A stretch of DNA of 64,000 nucleotides from the NCBI RefSeq assembly GCF_042677865.1, contig NZ_JBHUDD010000001.1, positions 1 to 64,000 of the forward strand, given 5' to 3'. Source of the DNA: Lutimaribacter salitolerans (GTDB lineage: Bacteria > Pseudomonadota > Alphaproteobacteria > Rhodobacterales > Rhodobacteraceae). Of this stretch, positions 17,343-25,087 are shown piece after piece. Each line of letters opens with the position of its first letter. Within the stretch, counting starts at the first letter, position 1. The notes under the pieces were generated by a model. The model saw only the letters and a program-made list of their open reading frames with translations, was not told the origin of the DNA and ran no database searches. The position numbers and the translations under genes are program-made.

Positions 17343-18506
17343 ATGGCGGATAAGACGTTTCTGACCTGGCCGTTCTTTGAGGAGCGTCATCGCGCGCTGG
17401 CCGAGGATCTGGAGGCATGGTGCGCCAGTCACCTGTCAGCGGTGGATCATTCCGACACCGATGCCGCCTGCCGCGCCCTGGTGGCGGGGCTGGGCGAGGC
17501 GGGATTTCTGCGCCTGTCCGCGGTTGAACCCGAGGGTGGTGCGGGGCTGGATGTGCGCAGCCTGTGCCTGATCCGCGAGACGCTGGCGCGCCATGACGGG
17601 CTGGCGGATTTCGCCTTTGCCATGCAGGGGCTGGGCACCGGGGCGATTTCACTGTTCGGCACGCCTGAGCAGAAACGCCGGTGGCTGACCCAGACGCGGG
17701 CAGGGGCTGCGATTTCGGCCTTTGCGCTGACCGAGCCCGAGGCGGGGTCGGACGTGGCGGCATCGACCCTGTCGGCGGTCGAGGATGGCGATCATTTCGT
17801 TCTGAACGGTGAAAAGACCTGGATCTCGAACGGCGGGATCGCTGATATTTACACGTTGTTTGCGCGTACCGGTGAGGGTCCGGGCGCGCGCGGGTTGTCG
17901 GCCTTTGTGGTGCCGGCGGGTCTGGCCGGGTTCGAGGTGGTCGAGCGGCTGGAGGTGATCGCGCCCCACCCGCTGGGCCGGTTGCGGTTCACCGATTGCC
18001 GCATTCCCAAGGATGCGTTGCTGGGCGAGCGCGGGCAGGGGTTCAAGATCGCGATGTCGGTGCTGGATGTGTTCCGCTCGACCGTGGCGGCGGCGGCGCT
18101 GGGCTTTGCCCGCCGCGCGCTGGACGAGGCGTTGACGCGGGTGACCACGCGGCAGGTGCAGGGTGCACCGCTGTTCGATCTGCAGATGGTGCAGGGGCAT
18201 ATCGCCGACATGGCGCTGGATGTGGATGCCGCCGCGCTTCTGGTCTATCGCGCCGCCTGGGCCAAGGACAGCGGCGCGCCACGGGTCACCCGAGAGGCGG
18301 CGATGGCCAAGCTGTTCGCCACCGACCAAGCGCAGCAGGTGATCGACCGCGCGGTGCAGCTGCACGGCGGGGACGGCGTGCGCAAGGGTCAGAAGGTTGA
18401 GGAACTGTATCGCGATATCAGGGCGTTGCGGATTTACGAAGGCGCCTCGGACGTGCAGCGCGTGGTGATCGCGCGGCAGGCCCTGGGGATGCATCAGGGG
18501 GGCTGA
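17343..18506 (+). CDS. Acyl-CoA dehydrogenase, SCAD/MCAD-like
   Basis: A 387-residue FAD-dependent dehydrogenase. It shows FALTEPEAGSDVA, FVLNGEKTWISNGG, the Arg-rich QRVVIARQALG tail and IYEGASDVQ. The Glu in that last motif is at the catalytic-base position of SCAD/MCAD enzymes, unlike the LCAD-like paralogue at 11504. It sits between the hydratase and the CoA ligase genes (one base to the ligase ATG), so it very likely acts on a ring-derived acyl-CoA in the same pathway. Confidence 0.88.
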   Translation: MADKTFLTWPFFEERHRALAEDLEAWCASHLSAVDHSDTDAACRALVAGLGEAGFLRLSAVEPEGGAGLDVRSLCLIRETLARHDGLADFAFAMQGLGTGAISLFGTPEQKRRWLTQTRAGAAISAFALTEPEAGSDVAASTLSAVEDGDHFVLNGEKTWISNGGIADIYTLFARTGEGPGARGLSAFVVPAGLAGFEVVERLEVIAPHPLGRLRFTDCRIPKDALLGERGQGFKIAMSVLDVFRSTVAAAALGFARRALDEALTRVTTRQVQGAPLFDLQMVQGHIADMALDVDAAALLVYRAAWAKDSGAPRVTREAAMAKLFATDQAQQVIDRAVQLHGGDGVRKGQKVEELYRDIRALRIYEGASDVQRVVIARQALGMHQGG

Positions 18507-18507
18507 C

Positions 18508-20124
18508 ATGCTGGGACCAAGCGCACATAACGACACGTTCACGCGGGACAACCTGCCGCCGCTGGATCAGTGGCCTGATTTCCTGTTGGAGGGGTTCGAC
18601 TATCCAGACCATGTGAACATCGGTGTCGAACTGACCGATGCGATGGTGGCGCGCGGGTTTGGCGACCGCACCGCGCTCATCGGCAACGGGCGGCGGCGCA
18701 CCTACAAGGAACTGTCGGACTGGACCAACCGGCTGGCGCACGCGCTGGTCGATGATCTGAAGGTGAAGCCCGGCAACCGGGTGCTGATCCGCTCGGCCAA
18801 CAACCCGGCGATGGTGGCGGCCTGGCTGGCGGTCACCAAGGTGGGCGCGGTGGCGGTCAATACCATGCCGATGCTGCGGGCGGGCGAGTTGTCCAAGATC
18901 GTGGACAAGGCCGAGATCACCCATGCGCTGTGCGACACCCGGCTGATGGACGAGATGGCGATCTGTGCCAAGACCTCGGCGTTCCTCAAGGCGGTCGTCG
19001 GCTTTGACGGGACCTCGAACCACGATGCGGAACTTGATCGGCTGGCGCTGGAAAAGCCGGTGCAGTATGATGCGGTGCGCACCGGGCGCGATGACGTGGC
19101 GTTGCTGGGGTTCACCAGCGGCACCACCGGGGCGCCCAAGGCGACGATGCATTTTCACCGCGACATCCTGATCATCGCCGACGGCTATGCGCGCGAGGTT
19201 CTGGATGTGCAGCCCGAGGACGTGTTCGTCGGCTCGCCTCCGCTGGCGTTCACCTTTGGCCTGGGCGGGCTGGCGGTGTTCCCGCTGCGCTTTGGTGCAG
19301 CGGCGGCGTTGCTTGAAAACGCCTCGCCCCCGAACATGATCGAGATCATCCAGAAATTCCGCGCCACGGTCTGCTTCACGGCACCCACGGCCTATCGCGT
19401 GATGTTGCAGGCGATGGACGAGGGCGCGGACCTGTCCAGCCTGCGGGCAGCCGTCAGTGCGGGGGAAACCCTGCCTGCGCCGGTCTATGACGAGTGGATC
19501 GCCAAGACCGGCAAGCCGATGCTGGACGGGATCGGGGCGACCGAGATGCTGCATATCTTCATCACCAACCGCTTTGACGATCACCGCCCCGCCTGCACCG
19601 GCAGGCCCGTGTCGGGATACGAGGCACGGGTGATCGGCGAGGACGGGGCCGAGGTGCCGCGCGGGCAGGTCGGGCGGCTGGCGGTGCGGGGGCCGACCGG
19701 GTGCCGCTATCTGGCGGATGACCGGCAGGCGGGATATGTGATGGACGGCTGGAACGTCACCGGCGATGCCTTTGTGATGGACGAGGACGGTTATCTGCAT
19801 TTTGCCGCGCGCAACGACGACATGATCCTGAGTTCCGGCTACAACATCGCCGGCCCCGAGGTTGAGGCGGCGTTGCTGGCCCATGCGGATGTGGCCGAAT
19901 GCGCGGTGGTCGGGCTGGCCGACGAGGCGCGCGGCCAGATCGTGCAGGCCCATGTGGTGCTGCGCGAGGGCGTGACCGCCGGGGACGACACGGCAAAGCG
20001 CCTGCAGGATCACGTGAAGGCGACGATCGCCCCTTACAAATACCCCCGTTCGGTGGTTTTTTGCGACACGCTGCCCAAGACCGAAAGCGGCAAGATCCAG
20101 CGCTTTCGCCTGAAAGAGGAATGA
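18508..20124 (+). CDS. 2-aminobenzoate-CoA ligase-like AMP-binding enzyme
   Basis: A 538-residue ANL-superfamily ligase. The start SAHNDTFTRDNLPPLDQWP is characteristic of the 2-aminobenzoate-CoA ligase/benzoate-CoA ligase branch (AbmG of Azoarcus evansii belongs here). The core has GFTSGTTGAPKATMHFHRD, GIGATEMLHIF and DDMILSSGYNIAGPEVE, and the catalytic Lys lies in KTESGKIQRF near the C-terminus. It would form the aryl-CoA substrate for the fused monooxygenase, consuming ATP to AMP. It is co-transcribed with the small genes that follow, with a 4-base gap. Specificity for anthranilate versus other benzoates is inferred from the neighbouring fused monooxygenase. Confidence 0.85.
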   Translation: MLGPSAHNDTFTRDNLPPLDQWPDFLLEGFDYPDHVNIGVELTDAMVARGFGDRTALIGNGRRRTYKELSDWTNRLAHALVDDLKVKPGNRVLIRSANNPAMVAAWLAVTKVGAVAVNTMPMLRAGELSKIVDKAEITHALCDTRLMDEMAICAKTSAFLKAVVGFDGTSNHDAELDRLALEKPVQYDAVRTGRDDVALLGFTSGTTGAPKATMHFHRDILIIADGYAREVLDVQPEDVFVGSPPLAFTFGLGGLAVFPLRFGAAAALLENASPPNMIEIIQKFRATVCFTAPTAYRVMLQAMDEGADLSSLRAAVSAGETLPAPVYDEWIAKTGKPMLDGIGATEMLHIFITNRFDDHRPACTGRPVSGYEARVIGEDGAEVPRGQVGRLAVRGPTGCRYLADDRQAGYVMDGWNVTGDAFVMDEDGYLHFAARNDDMILSSGYNIAGPEVEAALLAHADVAECAVVGLADEARGQIVQAHVVLREGVTAGDDTAKRLQDHVKATIAPYKYPRSVVFCDTLPKTESGKIQRFRLKEE

Positions 20125-20128
20125 CACC

Positions 20129-20365
20129 ATGCGCGCCACATTCATCCAACTGCGCTGCAAGCCCGGCCAGACCTACAAGGTGGCCGAGCAGATCATGCTC
20201 AAGGAACTGCATTCCGAGCTGTATTCGACCAGCGGCGAGTGGGACCTGATGATCAAGCTGTACATCCCCGAAGAGGCGGATATCGGCAAGTTCATCAACG
20301 AGATGCTGGTGGACGTGGTGGGGGTGGAACGCAGCCTGACCACCCTGACCTTCAAGGCGTTCTAG
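20129..20365 (+). CDS. Stand-alone Lrp/AsnC-type ligand-binding domain protein
   Basis: A 78-residue protein that matches only the effector-binding (RAM, AsnC_trans_reg) half of Lrp regulators: TFIQLRCKPGQTYKVAEQIM, then SGEWDLMIKLYIP and a closing SLTTLTFKAF. There is no helix-turn-helix. Such domains form dimers to octamers and can bind amino acids or small ligands. Four bases separate it from the ligase upstream and from the thioesterase downstream. Its job is unknown: it could sense a pathway metabolite, modulate another Lrp protein, or act on an intermediate. Confidence 0.82.
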   Translation: MRATFIQLRCKPGQTYKVAEQIMLKELHSELYSTSGEWDLMIKLYIPEEADIGKFINEMLVDVVGVERSLTTLTFKAF

Positions 20366-20369
20366 GCAC

Positions 20370-20780
20370 ATGGCGTTTCAATTCCGGCAAGAGGTGCTGT
20401 TCCGGCATTGCGATCCGGCGCGGATCGTTTTCTACCCGCGCTATTTTGAAATGCTGAACGATTGCGTCGAGGCGTTGTTCGCCACGATGCCCGGGCACAC
20501 GTTTGCAGACATGCACGCCAACCGCGCGGTGCCTACGGCGCGGATCGAGACCGAATTCCTGGCCCCCAGCCGGCTGGGTGATGTGCTGGAGTTTACCCTG
20601 ACATTCCCGCGCGTGGGGCGCAGCAGCCTGCACACGCGGTTCGTTGCAACCTGCGACGGCGAAACGCGGCTGCGCGCCGCTTCGGTGATCGTGCATGTGG
20701 GCACCGGCCTGCGACCGGCACCCTGGCCCGAGGATGCCCGCGCGGCCCTGATGGCCCATCATGAGGAGACAAGCCAATGA
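20370..20780 (+). CDS. Acyl-CoA thioesterase, 4-hydroxybenzoyl-CoA thioesterase-like hot-dog fold
   Basis: A 136-residue single hot-dog protein. The N-terminal motif VLFRHCDPARIVFYPRYFEM closely follows the Pseudomonas-type 4-hydroxybenzoyl-CoA thioesterase active site, where the Asp after Cys is catalytic. It probably releases CoA from dead-end or excess aryl-CoA thioesters in this pathway. Its stop overlaps the RidA-like start by four bases. Confidence 0.87.
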   Translation: MAFQFRQEVLFRHCDPARIVFYPRYFEMLNDCVEALFATMPGHTFADMHANRAVPTARIETEFLAPSRLGDVLEFTLTFPRVGRSSLHTRFVATCDGETRLRAASVIVHVGTGLRPAPWPEDARAALMAHHEETSQ

Positions 20781-21178
20781 CCAACCGCATCATCCACCCC
20801 GAAGGCTGGGCCGCCGCCAAAGGCTATGCCAATGGCGTGCTGACCACCGAGGGCACGCTCTATGTCGGCGGGCAGATCGGCTGGACCGCCGAGCAGGTGT
20901 TCGAGGCGCATGATTTCATCGGCCAGATGGAACAGACGCTCAAGAACATCGTGGCGGTGATCGAGGCGGCGGGCGGCGGGCCGGAGCATCTGGTGCGGTT
21001 GACGTGGTATGTGACGGACAAGCAGGACTATCTGGCCCATCAGGCCGATGTGGGGCGCGTCTATCGCGCGGTTCTGGGGCGGAATTTTCCGGCCATGACA
21101 ATGGTGGTGGTGCAGGCGCTGGTCGAGGATGAGGCGCTGCTGGAGATCGAGGCGACGGCGCAGATCCCGCAAGGATGA
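20777..21178 (+). CDS. RidA/YjgF/UK114-family protein lacking the canonical arginine
   Basis: A 133-residue RidA-fold protein, recognisable by TLYVGGQIGWT, MEQTLKNIVAVIEAAGGG and the C-terminal LEIEATAQIP. E. coli RidA uses Arg105 (in FPARSCVEV) to bind the carboxylate of imine substrates. The equivalent segment here is FPAMTMVVV, so that Arg is Met. This places the protein in the Rid subfamilies without the classical deaminase residue. It is the last gene of the operon. The amino-substituted acyl-CoA intermediates of 2-aminobenzoate breakdown pass through enamine/imine forms, so hydrolysis of a CoA-linked imine is a plausible but unproven role. Confidence 0.88.
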   Translation: MTNRIIHPEGWAAAKGYANGVLTTEGTLYVGGQIGWTAEQVFEAHDFIGQMEQTLKNIVAVIEAAGGGPEHLVRLTWYVTDKQDYLAHQADVGRVYRAVLGRNFPAMTMVVVQALVEDEALLEIEATAQIPQG

Positions 21179-21290
21179 GCGGGTTGCGAGGCCGCCCCCG
21201 ATCCGGGCGCGCCCACCCGCCCGCCCCGCACCCGGATCGGCGGCGGGGTACCTCTGCTGGCGTGGCGCAGGTGGCGCGGGCGGAAGCCTC

Positions 21291-21320
21291 CGGCGGGAGT
21301 TTAGGGGCAAGATGAAGGAC
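21291..21320 (+). repeat. Dispersed intergenic repeat, copy 3
   Basis: CGGCGGGAGTTTAGGGGCAA followed by GATGAAGGA. The preceding 110 bases (21179-21290) are GC-rich with an imperfect inverted repeat around GATCCGGG and ACCCGGATC and hold no gene. Confidence 0.7.
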
Positions 21321-21369
21321 CGGGCCGGTTCTGCTTGACCTTGCGGCGTGCGGTGCCGAATGTCTGGAC

Positions 21370-23355
21370 ATGATTGATACTCCCAGTGCCCTGCGCCCCG
21401 TCAAAGAGACGCCCGACATGCGGATCACCTTGTCCGATGGCTGCGTCCTGTCCGCCCGTGTCTGGATGCCCGCCGATGCGGGCGATGATCCGGTGCCTGC
21501 GATCCTGGAATACCTGCCCTATCGCAAGCGTGACGGCACGGCCGCGCGCGATGCGCTGACCCATCCGTGGTTCGCCGCGCGCGGCTATGCCTGCATCCGC
21601 GTGGACATGCGCGGCAACGGCGACAGCGACGGGCTGATGATGGATGAATACATCCCGCAGGAACTGGCCGACGCGGTCGAGGTGATCGGCTGGCTGGCCG
21701 CGCAGCCCTGGTGTTCGGGACGCGTGGGGATGATGGGGATCAGCTGGGGCGGGTTCAACGGTTTGCAGGTCGCCTATATGCAGCCCGAGCCATTGAAAGC
21801 GGTGATCAGCCTGTGTTCGACCGTGGACCGTTTTGCCGATGACATCCATTTCAAGGGCGGTTGCCTGCTGGGCGAGAATTTCGGCTGGTCCTCGGTCATG
21901 TGGGCCTATTCCTCGCGTCCGCCCGATCCGGCGCTGCGCGCGGACTGGCGCGAGGTCTGGTTGCAACGGCTGGAGGCCGAACCGCTGCTGATCTCGACCT
22001 GGCTGCGGCATCAGCGGCGCGATGCATATTGGCAGCATGGCTCGATCTGCGAGGATTACAGCCGGATCAAGGCAAAGGTACTGGCGATCAGCGGCTGGGG
22101 CGACGGCTATCTGAACACCGTTCCGCACCTGGTGCGCAACATCCCCGGCACCAAGGGAATCAACGGGCCGTGGATTCACAAGTACCCGCATTTCGCGGTG
22201 CCCGAGCCGCGCATCGGCTTTCTGCAGGAGGCGCTGCGCTGGTGGGATCGCTGGCTGAAGGATATCGACACCGGGGTCGAGGATGATCCGGCCTATCGCC
22301 ACTACCTGATGGATGGCGCGCGCCCCGATCGCAGCTATGCCGCGCGTCCGGGGCGGTGGCTGGCCGATGATGGCGTGGATTGGGCAACTGTGGAGTGGCC
22401 GCTGGCCCCGGGGCGGCTGGGTCGTGCGGCGGAGCCCTTGGGCGTGACTGTTGTCTCGCCCCAGCATTGCGGCCTTGAGGGCGGAGAGTATTTTGGCGGA
22501 TCGGCCGGGCCGGAATGGCCGGGCGATCAGCGTGGGGATGACGCGATGTCGGCCTGTTTCGACAGCGCCCCGCTGGAGGCCGACAGCGACATCGTGGGCG
22601 CGCCGGTGTTGCGGCTGCGGTTGCGCAGTGATCAGCCGCAGGCGCAGATCGCCGTGCGGCTGTGCCATGTGCACCCGGACGGGGCCAGCACGCGGATCAC
22701 ATGGGGTGTGCTGAACCTGTCGCACCGGGCGGGCTCTGCCAGCCCTGCGCCCATGGTGCCGGGGCAGGAGGAAGAGGTGGACGTGGTGCTGGATCACATC
22801 GCCTATCGCGTGCCGGCAGGCCATCGCGTGCGGGTGGCGGTCAGCACGGCCTATTGGCCGATGATCTGGCCCGCGCCGCAGGCGGCGGCCGTCACGCTGC
22901 TGGAGGGCGCGCTGCACCTGTCGGTGCGGCCCACGGCCACGGGTGATGAGTGGCAGTTTCCCGAACCCGAGGCTGCGACGCCGCAGCGAATCGAGACGCT
23001 GCGCCCGCCGGGCGAGCGGCGCGAGGTGACCACCGACATGGTCAGCGGCACGGTCACCCACCACATCGAGCGCGATGCGGGCAAGCGCCGCGATCTGGGC
23101 CATGGGCTGATCTCGGGCGGGGTGGCGCGCGAATGGTGGTCGGTGCATCCCGATGATCCGCACAGCGCGCGCGCCCGCACGCACTGGACCGCCGAGGTTG
23201 AACGGGGCGATGTCCGCACGCGGACCGAAACGCATTCGGAAATGTGGTCGGACGCGACGCATTTTCATGTCACCGGGCGGCTGGAAGCCTATGAGAACGA
23301 CCGGCTTATCCTGGAGCGGGTGGTGACCGACAGCATCGCGCGGGACCATATGTAA
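21370..23355 (+). CDS. CocE/NonD-family serine hydrolase (X-Pro dipeptidyl-peptidase S15-like)
   Basis: A 661-residue hydrolase. The N-terminal alpha/beta-hydrolase domain has YLPYRKRDGTAARD, the nucleophile Ser125 in GISWGG and DMRGNGDSDG. A cap region follows, and the C-terminal part is the jelly-roll PepX_C-type domain (PAGHRVRVAVSTAYWP). The family hydrolyses esters or amides, including X-Pro peptides, cocaine esters and beta-lactam-like amides. No signal peptide is visible, so it should be cytoplasmic. It sits upstream of a dipeptide-type ABC importer and may process the imported compound. ATG 21418 is an alternative start. Confidence 0.85.
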   Translation: MIDTPSALRPVKETPDMRITLSDGCVLSARVWMPADAGDDPVPAILEYLPYRKRDGTAARDALTHPWFAARGYACIRVDMRGNGDSDGLMMDEYIPQELADAVEVIGWLAAQPWCSGRVGMMGISWGGFNGLQVAYMQPEPLKAVISLCSTVDRFADDIHFKGGCLLGENFGWSSVMWAYSSRPPDPALRADWREVWLQRLEAEPLLISTWLRHQRRDAYWQHGSICEDYSRIKAKVLAISGWGDGYLNTVPHLVRNIPGTKGINGPWIHKYPHFAVPEPRIGFLQEALRWWDRWLKDIDTGVEDDPAYRHYLMDGARPDRSYAARPGRWLADDGVDWATVEWPLAPGRLGRAAEPLGVTVVSPQHCGLEGGEYFGGSAGPEWPGDQRGDDAMSACFDSAPLEADSDIVGAPVLRLRLRSDQPQAQIAVRLCHVHPDGASTRITWGVLNLSHRAGSASPAPMVPGQEEEVDVVLDHIAYRVPAGHRVRVAVSTAYWPMIWPAPQAAAVTLLEGALHLSVRPTATGDEWQFPEPEAATPQRIETLRPPGERREVTTDMVSGTVTHHIERDAGKRRDLGHGLISGGVAREWWSVHPDDPHSARARTHWTAEVERGDVRTRTETHSEMWSDATHFHVTGRLEAYENDRLILERVVTDSIARDHM

Positions 23356-23394
23356 CAGGCGTATGTCGCAAACGGGATCAAACTGTCGGAAACC

Positions 23395-23409
23395 AGCAAA
23401 AATTTTGCT
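23395..23409. promoter_or_regulatory. Palindrome upstream of the dipeptide-type ABC operon
   Basis: AGCAAAA, one base, TTTTGCT: a perfect 7+1+7 inverted repeat about 90 bases before the binding-protein ATG, in a 144-base gap. It has no T-run typical of a terminator and could be an operator. Function is unproven. Confidence 0.4.
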
Positions 23410-23499
23410 TGAAGCGACGGGCGCAATCGGCATGCTTGACCGCAAAGTCAATAAAGACCCGGACAGTCAGGTTCGGGCCAGTCAGATGGGGAAAAACCA

Positions 23500-25086
23500 A
23501 TGAACGATCAGATCGACTATCTCAAGGTGCGCGCGGCGCTGGGGCGCATTACACGGCGTGAATTCATCGGGCGCATGGGGGCGCTGGGTGTGTCGGCGGC
23601 GGTGGCCAACGTGATGCTGACCAATGCCGTCCGCGCGGCCGGCCCGCAAAAGGGCGGCACGATCCGCGTGGGCATTCAGGGTGGCGGCTCGGGCGACAGC
23701 CTTGATCCGGCAATGGCGGCGAACGCCACGATGACCCAGATCGTGCGGCTGTGGGGCGAACCGCTGGTGGAACTGGCCGCCAGTGGCGAGGGGCTGGACC
23801 CGAAAGTGGCCGAAAGCTTCACCTCGACCCCGGATGCCGTCACATGGACCTTCAAGATCCGGTCGGGCATGACCTTCCACAACGGTCAGCCCGTCACGGC
23901 CGAGGATGTGCGGGCCACGATCGAACGGCATTCTGGCGAGGACACCAAATCGGGCGCGCTGGGCCTGCTGCGCGACATCAAGTCGTTGAGTGTGGATGGC
24001 GACAATTTCATCGTCGAACTGAACCAGCCCAATGCCGACCTGCCCTACCTGATGGCCGATTATCACCTGATCATCCAGCCGAACGGCGGCAACGATGATC
24101 CGACCGCCGCCATCGGCACCGGACCCTATGCTCTGAAGGATGCCGAGCCGGGCGTGCGTTTCGTGTTCGAACGCTTCGACGACCACTGGAACGGCGATGG
24201 CAATGCCGACACGGTGGAATTGCTGGTCATCAACGACGACACCGCCCGCGTGGCGGCCCTGCAGTCGGGGCAGGTGGACATGATCAACCGGGTGCCGCCG
24301 CGCACCGCCGGGCTGATCGATCGCGCGCCGGGCGTCAAGGTGCACAACAAGTCCGGCCCCGGGCATTATGTGTTCATCATGCATTGCAACACCGCGCCGT
24401 TCGACAACAACGACCTGCGGCTGGCCCTGAAATACGGGATCAACCGCGAGGAAATGGTGGACAAGATCCTGTTCGGCTATGGCTCGGTCGGGAATGATAC
24501 GCCGATCAACGAGTCCTATCCGCTGCATACCGCGTTCGAGCAGCGCGAATATGACCCGGACAAGGCGGCGTTCCACCTCAAGAAATCCGGCCATGACGGA
24601 TCGGTGCTGCTGCGCACCTCGGACAACTCGTTCCCCGGTGCGCCCGATGCGGCGGCGCTGTTCCAGCAGACGCTGTCGCAGGCGGGTATCCCGCTGGAGA
24701 TCAAGCGCGAGCCCAACGACGGCTACTGGTCGGAGGTCTGGAACGCACAGCCGTTCTGCACCAGCTATTGGGGCGGGCGTCCGACGCAGGACCAGATGTT
24801 CACCACCGCCTATCTGTCGACCGCCGACTGGAACGACACGCGGTTCCAGAACGAGCAGTTCGACCAGTTGCTGATCGCGGCCCGGGCCGAGCTGGATCAG
24901 GAAAAGCGCACCCAGATGTATGCCGACATGGGCGCGCTGGTGCGCGACGAAGGCGGCCTGATCTGCCCGATGTTCAACGACTTCATCGATGCGATCAGCG
25001 ATCGCGTTGCGGGCTACGAAGAGGGCGGCGTCGGCTACGAGCTGATGAACTTCTACGCTCCGGTGCAGATGTGGGTCGCCGCCTGA
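23500..25086 (+). CDS. ABC transporter substrate-binding protein, peptide/nickel family 5, Tat-exported
   Basis: A 528-residue SBP_bac_5 protein. The N-terminus has a twin-arginine motif TRREFIGRMG followed by a weakly hydrophobic segment (ALGVSAAVANVMLTNAVRAA), indicating Tat export to the periplasm. Family features include LDPAMAANATM, TWTFKIRSGMTFHNGQPVTA and GTGPYAL. It starts a five-gene-like unit with two permeases and a double ATPase. Ligands of this family range from di- and oligopeptides to sugars and opines, so the substrate stays open. Confidence 0.92.
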   Translation: MNDQIDYLKVRAALGRITRREFIGRMGALGVSAAVANVMLTNAVRAAGPQKGGTIRVGIQGGGSGDSLDPAMAANATMTQIVRLWGEPLVELAASGEGLDPKVAESFTSTPDAVTWTFKIRSGMTFHNGQPVTAEDVRATIERHSGEDTKSGALGLLRDIKSLSVDGDNFIVELNQPNADLPYLMADYHLIIQPNGGNDDPTAAIGTGPYALKDAEPGVRFVFERFDDHWNGDGNADTVELLVINDDTARVAALQSGQVDMINRVPPRTAGLIDRAPGVKVHNKSGPGHYVFIMHCNTAPFDNNDLRLALKYGINREEMVDKILFGYGSVGNDTPINESYPLHTAFEQREYDPDKAAFHLKKSGHDGSVLLRTSDNSFPGAPDAAALFQQTLSQAGIPLEIKREPNDGYWSEVWNAQPFCTSYWGGRPTQDQMFTTAYLSTADWNDTRFQNEQFDQLLIAARAELDQEKRTQMYADMGALVRDEGGLICPMFNDFIDAISDRVAGYEEGGVGYELMNFYAPVQMWVAA

Positions 25087-25087
25087 T

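Noticed and set aside
18418..20160. 580-residue minus-strand frame opposite the CoA ligase
   Set aside because: High-GC shadow; the plus strand shows all ligase motifs and coupled neighbours.
21301..23451. 716-residue minus-strand frame opposite the CocE-type hydrolase
   Set aside because: No domain or start signal; the plus-strand hydrolase explains the region.
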